Of a stretch of 25,138 bases of DNA, positions 1-6,775 are shown piece by piece. The stretch is taken from positions 1-25,138 of the forward strand of contig NZ_JAHKSN010000036.1 in the NCBI RefSeq assembly GCF_018863415.1, in the 5' to 3' direction. Position 1 is the first letter of the stretch. Each line of letters begins with the position of its first letter. The notes under the pieces are model-generated. The model had not been told where the DNA came from and ran no database searches. It saw nothing but the letters and a program-made list of their open reading frames with translations. This stretch comes from Deinococcus aestuarii (GTDB lineage Bacteria > Deinococcota > Deinococci > Deinococcales > Deinococcaceae). Position numbers and translations under genes: made by a program.

Positions 1-122
1 TTCGTGTCCTCAAGGAGGTCTACCGACACCGCAGACGCCGCTTTGCTCTTCGTCTACACCTCATCGCCGCCCTCTGCAACCTCACCGTCGCCCGCTCAGC
101 CTGACTTTCGCAGGAGGTCTAT
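1..122 (+). mobile_element. 3' end of an IS5-type insertion sequence
   Basis: The window opens inside an insertion sequence. The last codons of a transposase (3-104) are followed by ACTTTCGCAGGAGGTCT at about 104-120, which looks like the IS right terminal inverted repeat. The left end lies outside the window, so the inverted repeat and the exact boundary cannot be confirmed here. The boundary at about 122 is an estimate. Confidence 0.45.
3..104 (+). CDS. IS5-type transposase, C-terminal fragment (cut by window edge)
   Basis: Frame 3 reads RVLKEVYRHRRRRFALRLHL and continues for 13 more residues to a TGA at 102-104. An arginine-rich stretch followed by a short hydrophobic helix at the extreme C-terminus is what IS5/IS4-like DDE transposases commonly show. 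The 5' part is outside the window, so the catalytic DDE residues cannot be seen and the family is inferred from the tail only. The gene runs toward the integrase and ends 62 bases before its stop codon. Confidence 0.5.
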   Translation, partial: RVLKEVYRHRRRRFALRLHLIAALCNLTVARSA

Positions 123-166
123 TCTTTTGGAAAGTTTCAAAGTCATCGGCTCCGGGAGGCCCTGGC

Positions 167-1462
167 TCAGGTCTCCTCCAGGGCCGCATCAAGTCCCAGG
201 CCACGTGCGGCCGCGGCGGCCACCTGCTGCTGACGGCCCCGCACCCGCTGGGCATAGCGCAGGGTCATCTGGGGCGACCTGTGGCCGACCGTCGCCTGGA
301 TGTCCGAGAGGCTCAGGTTGCCGTCCTGCAGCGCCGCGGTGATGAACGCCGAGCGGATGGAGTGGAAGCGGCGGAAGGGAAGTCCGGCAGCCTCGAGCAC
401 CTGCGCCCAGTGCTTGCGGACGTTGCCCGGCTGCCACGGAGTCCCGTTCGCGGTGGGAAACAGCGGCTCGTAGGGGGCTGCCGGCGGGGACGCGGGGATC
501 CAGCCAGCGGGCAGCGGCCGTGCGGCGCGGCGGCGGCTCGCCTCCTGCTGCTTGCGCCGGGTCTCCTCGGTCGTCTCCTGCCGCTGGCCCCACAGGGGCC
601 CCGCGTCCGCGCGCGCCTGGGCCACCTGCCCGAGGTGCACCCTCATCACCCGCTGCGCGCTCACCGGGAGAGGGCACTGCCGGTGGGCGGCCGCAGTCTT
701 CCCCTTGCCCCGGCCCCCGCCCCGCTTGGCGGTGCCCTCGATGCTCAGGGTGCCCGTCTGCGGATCGTAGTCCTCTAGGCGAGCCCCTACCAGCTCCCCG
801 AGGCGCGCCCCGGTGGACAGGGCGACGATGACCAGGGCGTGAATCCGGCTGCCCCGCGCGGCCCGCACGATCCGGGCCACCTCCTCCTGGGTCCAGGCCT
901 CGTCCTGAATCCGTGAGGGGACGGCTGGTGTCCTGAGGGTGTCGGCCGGGTTGGCCGCCAGGACCCCTTGGGCCACGGCGTCTCGCAGGGCGGTACGCAG
1001 CAGCCGGTGGCACTTGGCGACCGTGCTGGGAGCCCGCTGCTCGCGGGCGAGGTCCGCGAGCAGGTTCTGCACCTCCGTGGCCGTTATCTTCATGACGGGA
1101 CGGTCACCAAGCTTGCTCTCGATGATGGTGATCAGCCACGCCCGGTTCACAGAGGTACTGTGCTCGCCCACCGGCTGACGCGCCGACCAGTGAGCCAGCA
1201 GCTGGCGTACGGTGAGGTCGCGGGCCTGCCGGGGCAGCCGCTGCGCTGCCTGGTAGTTGATGGCGCGCGCGGCCTCCAGGGCCTCCTCACGCGTGGCGCA
1301 GGTGCGCTGGAGGCGGTGGCGTCTGCCGTCCGGGTGGGGCGCGAGTTCGACAGTCAGCGCCCAGCGACCGTCCGCGCGCTCGACGATCGAGGGCAGACCG
1401 ATCTTGCCACGCTGCTGTTTTGCTGGGGTGGCGGGCTTTCTTCGGGTAGGCGCTGCCTTCAC
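167..1462 (-). CDS. tyrosine recombinase / site-specific integrase
   Basis: This 431-aa integrase would cut and rejoin DNA at the element's attachment sites. Residues 1-80 resemble an arm-type binding domain. Residues 81-185 look like a SAM-like core-binding domain. The rest is the catalytic domain, with R220 (in STGARLGEL), H367-x-x-R370 (HSIR), H394 (VGHRS) and the nucleophile Y403 (LRYAQ). All of these are intact, so the enzyme is probably active. Between the beta-hairpin (about residue 250) and the HxxR box there is a long charged insert (about 283-330). The start is GTG at 1462, overlapping the repressor stop as GTGA, so the two genes are translationally coupled. The stop lies 62 bases from an IS end, and an attachment site could lie there, but no tRNA or direct repeat is visible. 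Phage, ICE and plasmid integrases all share this fold. Confidence 0.92.
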   Translation of the reverse strand: MKAAPTRRKPATPAKQQRGKIGLPSIVERADGRWALTVELAPHPDGRRHRLQRTCATREEALEAARAINYQAAQRLPRQARDLTVRQLLAHWSARQPVGEHSTSVNRAWLITIIESKLGDRPVMKITATEVQNLLADLAREQRAPSTVAKCHRLLRTALRDAVAQGVLAANPADTLRTPAVPSRIQDEAWTQEEVARIVRAARGSRIHALVIVALSTGARLGELVGARLEDYDPQTGTLSIEGTAKRGGGRGKGKTAAAHRQCPLPVSAQRVMRVHLGQVAQARADAGPLWGQRQETTEETRRKQQEASRRRAARPLPAGWIPASPPAAPYEPLFPTANGTPWQPGNVRKHWAQVLEAAGLPFRRFHSIRSAFITAALQDGNLSLSDIQATVGHRSPQMTLRYAQRVRGRQQQVAAAAARGLGLDAALEET

Positions 1463-2124
1463 AGGAACCGAGTCTCGGAGATGACCCGGCCGAACACGAC
1501 CACCTCCTCCGGCGAGAGGAGGTCATCTCCAAGTACGAGGTGAGGAATGTTCTCCTTCGTAGTCACCGCAAGGGCGCGCTCGAAGTGGCTGGAAAACCCA
1601 TCGCCCTGGCGCCGCCTGACGATGTAGTGGCGTCCTCCCTCCAGCGTCTGCTCGTCGTGATTCACGCGAATCACGACGAGATCCGTCGCCGGATGCTCCA
1701 CTCCCCGTTGGACGTCCACACGGGTCTGCGAAAACCTGCCCTGCGCGTCGGGCAGAATGTAGAAGCGGGTGCCTGTGGACTTGGTAAGGATGACGGCCGA
1801 AATCAGAGGACGGGCGATCCAGGCATCGGCCACAGGCTGTTCCCGGACGTGCGTCGTCGCGGCCGGAGATGCCGTACCTGTTAGCTGACTCACTTCGTCT
1901 GGGGTTAGCGCCAGGGCAGTGACCAGCCCGGGGAGATGTCGGCTGCGCCCTACATGGGTGCGGCCAGATTCAAGGCCGCTGAGGTACTGGGTACTCGGCA
2001 GCGTGGTCTGTTCGACCACCTGTGCCAGGGTGAGGCCCAAGGCCACTCGGCGCTGTCGGATGAACTGGCCTGCTGCATGGGCGTCTAGCCCAAGTACAGT
2101 TGCGGATTTTTGTCCCATACTCAT
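1459..2124 (-). CDS. XRE-family repressor with S24/LexA-like C-terminal domain
   Basis: This 221-aa protein is probably the maintenance repressor of the element. Residues about 20-82 form an XRE helix-turn-helix (FIRQRRVALGLTLAQV, then YLSGLESGR). The C-terminal half (about 110-221) reads like the second half of an S24 peptidase/CI fold: an RVNHDEQTLEGGRHYIVRRR strand pair and a final VVVFGRVI strand. The usual G-x-SM serine and the catalytic lysine are not evident, so cleavage on DNA damage is uncertain. The gene is coupled to the integrase by a GTGA overlap and divergent from the excisionase-like gene, the usual layout of a repressor controlling a divergent promoter. ATG at 2124 and ATG at 2118 are both possible starts. 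TANNNT boxes sit immediately upstream (minus strand TATGCT and TATTGT), which suggests a leaderless message. Confidence 0.75.
   Translation of the reverse strand: MSMGQKSATVLGLDAHAAGQFIRQRRVALGLTLAQVVEQTTLPSTQYLSGLESGRTHVGRSRHLPGLVTALALTPDEVSQLTGTASPAATTHVREQPVADAWIARPLISAVILTKSTGTRFYILPDAQGRFSQTRVDVQRGVEHPATDLVVIRVNHDEQTLEGGRHYIVRRRQGDGFSSHFERALAVTTKENIPHLVLGDDLLSPEEVVVFGRVISETRFL
1651..1680. repeat. perfect 13-bp inverted repeat with 4-base loop inside the repressor gene
   Basis: The left arm CTCGTCGTGATTC (1651-1663), loop ACGC (1664-1667) and right arm GAATCACGACGAG (1668-1680) pair perfectly. The repeat lies within the codons for the LVVIRVNHDEQ region of the repressor. It could be a hairpin in the mRNA or a dyad binding site. 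No function is assigned. Confidence 0.6.
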
Positions 2125-2157
2125 ACAATAGCATAACTAATCTGATACAACACGATT
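2125..2157. promoter_or_regulatory. divergent AT-rich promoter/operator gap between repressor and excisionase-like gene
   Basis: This 33-base gap is strikingly AT-rich against its surroundings. It separates two divergent starts, so it must hold both promoters and probably the repressor's operator. On the plus strand CATACAATA (from 2122) and GATACAACA form an imperfect direct repeat. On the minus strand TATGCT and TATTGT boxes sit directly in front of the repressor start. No convincing -35 boxes are seen. Confidence 0.45.
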
Positions 2158-2451
2158 ATGGTGTTCGACCTCGCCCTCCTCGCGCGTCTGCCAGAGCTGA
2201 TCACACGGCTGGAGCAGCAGCTGAACCAGATGCAGGGACCCACCCCCACTCAGGATCAGATCCTCCGAACACATGAGGCCGCGGCGCTGCTGAGCATCGG
2301 TGAGGCCGAGCTGCTGGCACTCGCCCGGTCGGGGCAGATCCCGTGCTGGCGCCTGGGCAACGGCTGGCGCTACTCACGCCGTCAGCTGATGGAGGCGTTC
2401 TATGCCCGCGCGCGGACCAACCTGCGCGCCGATGATCAGGCCGCCGACTAG
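2158..2451 (+). CDS. small HTH protein, probable excisionase (MerR/HTH_17 type)
   Basis: This 97-aa protein has a short N-terminal helix rich in Leu and Gln (1-30). A winged-helix DNA-binding domain of the excisionase type follows: ILRTHEAAALLSIGEAELLA, then LARSGQIPCWRLGNGWRYSR. The pattern (hTxxEAAxLLxIxxxxLxxLxxxGxIPxxRxGxxWRxxR) is typical of HTH_17 proteins. Next to an integrase, such a protein usually acts as a recombination directionality factor that tips integrase toward excision, and it may also help replication of the excised circle. Its 3' end overlaps the initiator gene by up to 50 bases, so the two are probably one transcript. A plain transcription regulator is the alternative. 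Confidence 0.75.
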   Translation: MVFDLALLARLPELITRLEQQLNQMQGPTPTQDQILRTHEAAALLSIGEAELLALARSGQIPCWRLGNGWRYSRRQLMEAFYARARTNLRADDQAAD

Positions 2452-3526
2452 CCCAGTGCTGGACCGGGTCACACACCATCTGCACCGGGCCTGGATGGCG
2501 CTGGGTCGCTGTGCTGGCGTGGTGATCGGCGCCCTGAGCCGCCTGACGAGTCGTGGTGCAGAGCAGCCCACCACCGAACTGGTGGTTGCGTCGCCTGTCG
2601 TCCAGCTGCCCCTCGCGCGCCCCGGGACCATTCGCCGACCAGAGCTCTCCCAGGGGCCCGCAGACCGACGTTTCCCCGACGATCGACTGCGACCCCGCAA
2701 GCGCCGGTCATGGGTACGCAGTGAGGCGCACGTGCGGCGCCTGCTGGCGCTCGGACCTTCCTGGCAACACGTGATCATGACGATCGATGGGCCAGACAGC
2801 AACCCGTACAACCCGCACACCGTGGCAGCGATTCGGGATTTCGTGCGCCAGATGTTCGGCAACGTCCCGCTCATAGGGAAGCTCGAACGCGGTGGGGGCG
2901 TGTGGGGTCGCCTGCACCTGCACCTCATGGTGCCCCCGGGCTCGTCTCCCACCGTGGGTGACTGCTGGGAGCACGTCACACCGGATGGCGTTCTCGTGCG
3001 GGCGCGTCGGCGGCGCCTGAGCCACCCTGTTGTGCGTGACGGCGACATCCGGGGACTGACCCGGCTCGCCGGCTACCTCCGCAAACCTGCACACGCCGGG
3101 TTCAAAGCGTTCAGGGCTCGCGGACCGCAGGATCCCAGGTACCTGGCCGCGCTGGACGCCGTGGTGGCTGGCCTGGCCATCAATCGGGGTCTGGGCCACC
3201 GTGGCCTCCCCCGCACCTTGTGGATGCAGAACCTGCCCCGGCAGCCCCCGACAGCCGCCCGGAAGCTTGTGGTGCGGGGGGCATCGGTGATACCGGGGTC
3301 AGCGTCACAGCTCAGCCCCAGGGTACGACCTGAGCCCGGCGCTCACGCCGCCCCTGGCCTGCAGCGTGGTGACGTGGCCGCTACACCAGCGGCAGAGGTC
3401 CTCACCCGTGGGGTGCAGCGGGAGGTGAGCGAGCGGGAATTGACCCGCGGCGTATTTGGGCAGTTGGCAGTCTGGCTCGGGCGGTGTTACCGCATGCTGT
3501 GGGCCCGCCTACTGGCTTCGGACTAA
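2402..3526 (+). CDS. HUH (Y1) endonuclease, probable rolling-circle replication initiator
   Basis: This protein is up to 374 aa long. Its central region carries the three motifs of Rep-type HUH endonucleases, in order. Motif 1 is the strand HVIMTIDGPDS (about 123-133). Motif 2 is E162 followed by GRLHLHLMVP with H172-x-H174, the metal-binding HUH pair. Motif 3 is Y225-L-R-K228 (GYLRKPA), the YxxK nucleophile motif. These proteins nick one strand at an origin and stay covalently attached through the tyrosine. A basic, proline-rich N-terminus (1-105) and a C-terminal tail (about 270-374) are not recognised. No clear Shine-Dalgarno marks the start: ATG 2402 overlaps the previous gene by 50 bases, while ATG 2432 and ATG 2495 are alternatives. 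Position after int/repressor/xis suggests a replicating integrative element. A relaxase role is less likely because only one Tyr motif is seen. Confidence 0.75.
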   Translation: MPARGPTCAPMIRPPTSPVLDRVTHHLHRAWMALGRCAGVVIGALSRLTSRGAEQPTTELVVASPVVQLPLARPGTIRRPELSQGPADRRFPDDRLRPRKRRSWVRSEAHVRRLLALGPSWQHVIMTIDGPDSNPYNPHTVAAIRDFVRQMFGNVPLIGKLERGGGVWGRLHLHLMVPPGSSPTVGDCWEHVTPDGVLVRARRRRLSHPVVRDGDIRGLTRLAGYLRKPAHAGFKAFRARGPQDPRYLAALDAVVAGLAINRGLGHRGLPRTLWMQNLPRQPPTAARKLVVRGASVIPGSASQLSPRVRPEPGAHAAPGLQRGDVAATPAAEVLTRGVQREVSERELTRGVFGQLAVWLGRCYRMLWARLLASD

Positions 3527-3889
3527 CTGGCTGCACTCCCACGTTCTCCAAATCCGAGGGCACCGGGCCTGAGTCCGCCGATAGATCAGCTGCTACGGCT
3601 GCTGACACGCCCACTGCTGGCTGGCTCCTGAAAATGCTTCAGGCAGCGGCCGGGGCCTCGACATGCCGTGAGGTCTGTCCTGCTGTGAAGGCCGGGCAGA
3701 ACACGGTGCTGGGTCATTCCGGCGCGCTGGTGACAGGTGGCGCAGTCTGCACCCAGTCTGGGGTCGGGTGCGGTCTTCCCCAGGGGAGGAGAGCCAGCGC
3801 GGTCTTCTGGAACGGAGCAGGAGCAGGAGGACCTGGATATGCCCTGGTGTCCGGAGAGAGGCAGAGATGCCCCCGGCGCAGGAGGCAGA
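3527..3889. other. gene-free stretch downstream of the HUH initiator
   Basis: These 363 bases contain no convincing gene; an open + frame covers part of it but has no ribosome site and an unlikely composition. It holds a 6-bp hairpin at 3627-3643 and short GCTGCT repeats near 3590-3605. A GGAGG at 3881-3885 serves the next gene. The promoter of the downstream operon should lie here, but no good -10/-35 pair is seen. The nicking origin for the HUH protein could also lie here, by position only. Confidence 0.4.
3627..3643. repeat. small hairpin CCTGAA-AATGC-TTCAGG
   Basis: This is a perfect 6-bp stem with a 5-base loop, 100 bases after the stop of the HUH gene. It could be a weak terminator or part of a nicking origin. 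Hairpins of this size also occur by chance. Confidence 0.3.
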
Positions 3890-4972
3890 ATGGGCAGCCA
3901 AGAGATCACCAGCACATACGTCGTCCGTATCGACCGGGTGAGCTACCCCGGGGTCACGGCGGCCATCATGCAGGGAGACCTGCAGCGCAGTGACGAGGTC
4001 CACATCGGTATGCGGGGGGGCAGGGTGTATCGCCCCGCGCGGCCCCTGCTCGACGATCAGGCCCTGGTCCACGACCGCCTGATCCGGCTGGGGGCCCTGC
4101 ACCTGGCCGGAGAGTTCCACCGCCTGCCCGAGCAGGAGTACGCCTCGCTCGTCACGGCCTCCCGGGGGGTCTACCGGCAGTACCCGGGGGCGCACCCCCT
4201 GATGACCCGGCTCCTCGCGCCCATGACGCCCGCCCAGGAGGCCGGGTGGCTGGGGGACGTGCGCGCCGCCGTCGCCGCGGGCCGCCAGCTGGCGACGGGC
4301 GTGGACCTCGTGGACGACCACTGGGTCACGTTGCCCTGGCTGCGCGTGGGGACCCGCCTGGTCAACCACACCGGCCAGTGGTTCCTCGTGCTGGCGTTCG
4401 ACCAGGGCGCGCGCTGGACCCTGCCACGGGGAGTCGACGTGGTGGGCGCCGACATCGGGCTGTCCCCGCTGGTCACGGCGGTGGGTGGCCCGACCACGAT
4501 CACCACGTGGGACGTCCGGGAGCCGGTCGTGCCGCCGGGCGAGCCCGCCGGGGTGGGGGAGTTTGCCGGGGTCCTGGGGTACGCCGCGGCGCGGGCCTCG
4601 ATCGAGTTCGCGGGCCTGCAGATGCTGTCCACCGCCCGGGTTGTGGTGCTCGAGGACCTCGACTACGCAACCTTCGCGTCGCGTTTCCCCGGTCTGGCCC
4701 GGGGGCGGGCCGTCGCCGACTGGCACCAGGCCTGGATGCCCCAGCGGGCCTACGCCCGGGGCATCCGGGTGGTGCGCGTGCGCGCCGCGTACTCCAGCCG
4801 GGTGTGCAGTCTCTGCCAGCGCCACGTCCTGGGCACGCGAGTCGGCCCGCACTTCCATTGCGGCTGCGGGCACAGCATGGACGCGCACGTCAACGCGGCC
4901 CGCAACTTGGTCCGCCGCTACTGGGGCCAGGTGCGCCGGGGTCAGGGCCCCCGCGGACGGAGGCGCCGGTGA
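3890..4972 (+). CDS. TnpB-like RuvC nuclease (OrfB/IS605 family) without IS context
   Basis: This 360-aa protein has the catalytic half of TnpB/OrfB. RuvC-I is VVGADIG with D188. RuvC-II is VVVLEDLDY with E255. A zinc ribbon follows (C306-x2-C309, then C324-x-C326). RuvC-III is MDAHVNAARNL with D331. All three acidic residues and all four cysteines are present, so the nuclease looks intact, unlike nuclease-dead TnpB relatives. TnpB enzymes are RNA-guided DNA endonucleases. The N-terminal 180 residues are divergent, and the protein is slightly shorter than a usual TnpB (about 400 aa). ATG 3890 is chosen because GGAGG sits at 3881-3885; an in-frame ATG at 3839 lacks this. No tnpA and no LE/RE ends are seen. 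The 3' end, where a guide RNA usually overlaps, is fused by GTGA to the next gene, so the location of any guide is unclear. Confidence 0.82.
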   Translation: MGSQEITSTYVVRIDRVSYPGVTAAIMQGDLQRSDEVHIGMRGGRVYRPARPLLDDQALVHDRLIRLGALHLAGEFHRLPEQEYASLVTASRGVYRQYPGAHPLMTRLLAPMTPAQEAGWLGDVRAAVAAGRQLATGVDLVDDHWVTLPWLRVGTRLVNHTGQWFLVLAFDQGARWTLPRGVDVVGADIGLSPLVTAVGGPTTITTWDVREPVVPPGEPAGVGEFAGVLGYAAARASIEFAGLQMLSTARVVVLEDLDYATFASRFPGLARGRAVADWHQAWMPQRAYARGIRVVRVRAAYSSRVCSLCQRHVLGTRVGPHFHCGCGHSMDAHVNAARNLVRRYWGQVRRGQGPRGRRRR

Positions 4973-5991
4973 TCGGCACCCCGACCGCCCGGGGGAGGGC
5001 CGCCGCCCGCGGTCTCCCTCCTCGTCCGGCCCTGACCGTGTATGACGGGCGTCACGCTCCGGCGAGGCCGGGACTGCCCTCCCTGGCCGGGCTGGTGGCC
5101 GTCCTGCCGACCGGGCTGCAGGCCCGCCCCTGGTTTCCCTGGGTGGCCCGCCCGCGTGCGGGGGGTGGCCTGGGCAAGGCGCCCGCCCTGCCGCGTCACG
5201 GCGAGCTGCGGCCGACCGACGCCCGGCGTGGTGGGCTGCCCCTGCCCGAGGCGCTTGAGCTGGCCGGGCGTTACGGGGCAGCGGGCATCGGTGTGAGCCT
5301 CACGCCCGGGTGCGGCCTGGTGGTGCTCGACCTCGACGACCTGTCCCATTCAGCCCGGGCGGCGCTTGATGGTGTCCCCGGCTACCTGGAGTGGTCGCCG
5401 TCCGGCGGCGGCCTGCACCTGTGGCTGCGGGGCGAGCTGCGGGCCAACCGGCGTAGGCGGGGCCTGGACCTCCTCGCCGCCGGGTACGTGACGGTGACGG
5501 GCCGCGGCCTGCCCGGTCGGCCGCCCCGGCTTGGGAGGTTGGAGCAGGCGAGGGAGGTGCTGGGGCCTCTGTGGCCCGCGGAGGTGTCGGAACCGTCGCC
5601 GCGGCCCATCGAGGGGCCTTCCCAGGACGATGACGCGCTTCTGGCGCGGCTGCTGGCGGCGCGCAACGGCGAGCGGGCCCGGGCGCTGCTGGATGGGGAC
5701 ACCTCGACCTACCCGTCGCGGAGCGAGGCGGATTTTGCCCTCGCCCGGATGCTGCGGTTCTATTCGCAGGACGCCGAGCAGATCATGCGCATTCTGCGGC
5801 GCAGCGGCCTGGCGCGCGACAAGTTCGACCAGGGCGAGTACCTCCGTTGCACGGTGGAGCGCGCCCTGCACCTGGGCGGGCCGGTGTGGCGGCCGGGTGG
5901 GAGCTGGGACACAGGAGGGGGGGCGGCCAGTTCCGCCGGGGCCTGCGCCTCCCGACCAGCCCGCACCACAGTGCCGGGCGGTGGCGTGTGA
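4969..5991 (+). CDS. NrS-1-type primase-polymerase (archaeo-eukaryotic primase fold)
   Basis: This 340-aa protein resembles small phage/plasmid prim-pols. Residues about 50-185 form the AEP catalytic domain. FPWVARPRAGGGLGKAP is the usual opening. VVLDLDDL carries D121-x-D123 (metal binding). SPSGGGLHLWL carries the S-x-H type motif with H150. GLDLLAAGYVTVTG carries D167. The C-terminal SEADFALARMLRFYSQDAEQ region (about 250-298) matches the helix-bundle domain of NrS-1 polymerase. Such enzymes make primers, and some extend DNA de novo on a template. No helicase domain is fused, so a partner helicase would be needed. The start is GTG 4969, overlapping the TnpB-like stop (GTGA) with GGAGG about 5 bases upstream, so the two products are made together. 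It probably serves replication of the excised element with the HUH initiator, or works with the TnpB-like protein. Confidence 0.8.
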   Translation: MIGTPTARGRAAARGLPPRPALTVYDGRHAPARPGLPSLAGLVAVLPTGLQARPWFPWVARPRAGGGLGKAPALPRHGELRPTDARRGGLPLPEALELAGRYGAAGIGVSLTPGCGLVVLDLDDLSHSARAALDGVPGYLEWSPSGGGLHLWLRGELRANRRRRGLDLLAAGYVTVTGRGLPGRPPRLGRLEQAREVLGPLWPAEVSEPSPRPIEGPSQDDDALLARLLAARNGERARALLDGDTSTYPSRSEADFALARMLRFYSQDAEQIMRILRRSGLARDKFDQGEYLRCTVERALHLGGPVWRPGGSWDTGGGAASSAGACASRPARTTVPGGGV

Positions 5992-6548
5992 TGGTGCGCC
6001 CACCGCTCAGCCGGGCCCACCGCCGCTTCCTGGGCCTGGTAGCGCCCGTGGACCAGTCGGGCGACTTCGTGCCCCTGCAACGGCTCGTCTTCGCGCCGGG
6101 GTGCCGGGAGATCCTCATTGCGCACCTGGCGACCGCTGGCGTGGCCCGCAGCGGCTTTCTGATTGGGCGCATCCAGGGGGAGACCCTGCACGTGCGGCTG
6201 GTCCTCCCCGCCGGGTACCCGGGCTACCTGCCCCCGGGGGACCCGCTCGCGATCGACGGGGCCTACGTGCTGGGGGCCGTCGACGCGGCCCGGATGAGCA
6301 CGGGGGAGGACCTGGACTGGGTGGGCAGCTGGGTGATGCGCGCGGACGGGCTGGCGGCGGCTGAGTCGGCCGACCACGCCCTGTGGCGGCAGGCGAGGCA
6401 CCGGGCGCTGGTCTCCCCCCAGGCAGTGCTGGTGACGGTTGGCCAGGGCCGGGAGCGCCTGGTGGTGCGGGCCTACGCTGAGGACGATGGGGTCCCGCTG
6501 CCGCTGGAGGTGGTGTGGGAGCACGGACGGGACCGCAGGTCGCCCTAA
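5991..6548 (+). CDS. JAB/MPN-like protein with degenerate active site
   Basis: This 185-aa protein starts at ATG 5991, sharing bases with the primase stop (TGATG). The strand-helix order and spacing suggest a JAB/MPN (Mov34) fold. SGFLIGRI sits where active enzymes have ExGxLLG. An LHVRLVLPAG strand follows, then a hydrophobic VGSWVM strand where the HxHP metal ligands should be (about 110-116). ESADHALWRQA carries D128, where SxxD is expected. PQAVLVTVG and RLVVRAY close the domain. The glutamate and both histidines are absent, so peptidase activity is unlikely and a binding role is more plausible. The assignment rests on motif placement alone and could be wrong. Its place in the TnpB/prim-pol operon suggests a shared task. 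Confidence 0.45.
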   Translation: MVRPPLSRAHRRFLGLVAPVDQSGDFVPLQRLVFAPGCREILIAHLATAGVARSGFLIGRIQGETLHVRLVLPAGYPGYLPPGDPLAIDGAYVLGAVDAARMSTGEDLDWVGSWVMRADGLAAAESADHALWRQARHRALVSPQAVLVTVGQGRERLVVRAYAEDDGVPLPLEVVWEHGRDRRSP

Positions 6549-6745
6549 GCAGGGGTCAGGACGCCCGCCAGCAGTTCTGGGAGGAGCTCTATGCCGGGTA
6601 CGAGCAGGCGTCCGAGGAGTATTTCGCGGAGCAACTGCGCGTGATCGAGGGCGTGGATAGCCAGTTGCTGGCGCACCTTCTGGCCCCCGGGTTCATCGAC
6701 CGCCTCGAACACCGCATTCGCTGGGGCCAGCTCACCTTCAGCTGA
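6515..6745 (+). CDS. small acidic protein of unknown function
   Basis: This 76-aa product begins at GTG 6515, with GGAGG at 6506-6510. It overlaps the end of the previous gene by 34 bases. It looks entirely helical, with many Glu, Gln and Tyr residues (FWEELYAGYEQASEEYFAEQ) and an amphipathic C-terminal helix (FIDRLEHRIRWGQL). No family is recognised. The size and composition would suit an adaptor or an antitoxin-like partner, but nothing shows that directly. The overlap and the good ribosome site argue that it is real. Confidence 0.6.
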   Translation: MGARTGPQVALSRGQDARQQFWEELYAGYEQASEEYFAEQLRVIEGVDSQLLAHLLAPGFIDRLEHRIRWGQLTFS

Positions 6746-6775
6746 CAGTTCAACCTGTCCTGAAAGGAGTCAGCG

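Noticed and set aside
3737..3889. Upstream extension of the TnpB-like gene to 3737 or 3839
   Set aside because: The added residues are low-complexity, and only ATG 3890 has a GGAGG at working distance.
4246..4968. Upstream extension of the primase frame to 4246
   Set aside because: It lies entirely inside the TnpB-like gene and reads as Arg/Gly-rich shadow. GTG 4969 has a Shine-Dalgarno and the GTGA overlap.
4700..4972. Guide RNA (omega RNA) overlapping the 3' end of the TnpB-like gene
   Set aside because: This is where it is usually found, but the region is followed without a gap by the primase gene. I see no IS right end or hairpin set that would support a call.
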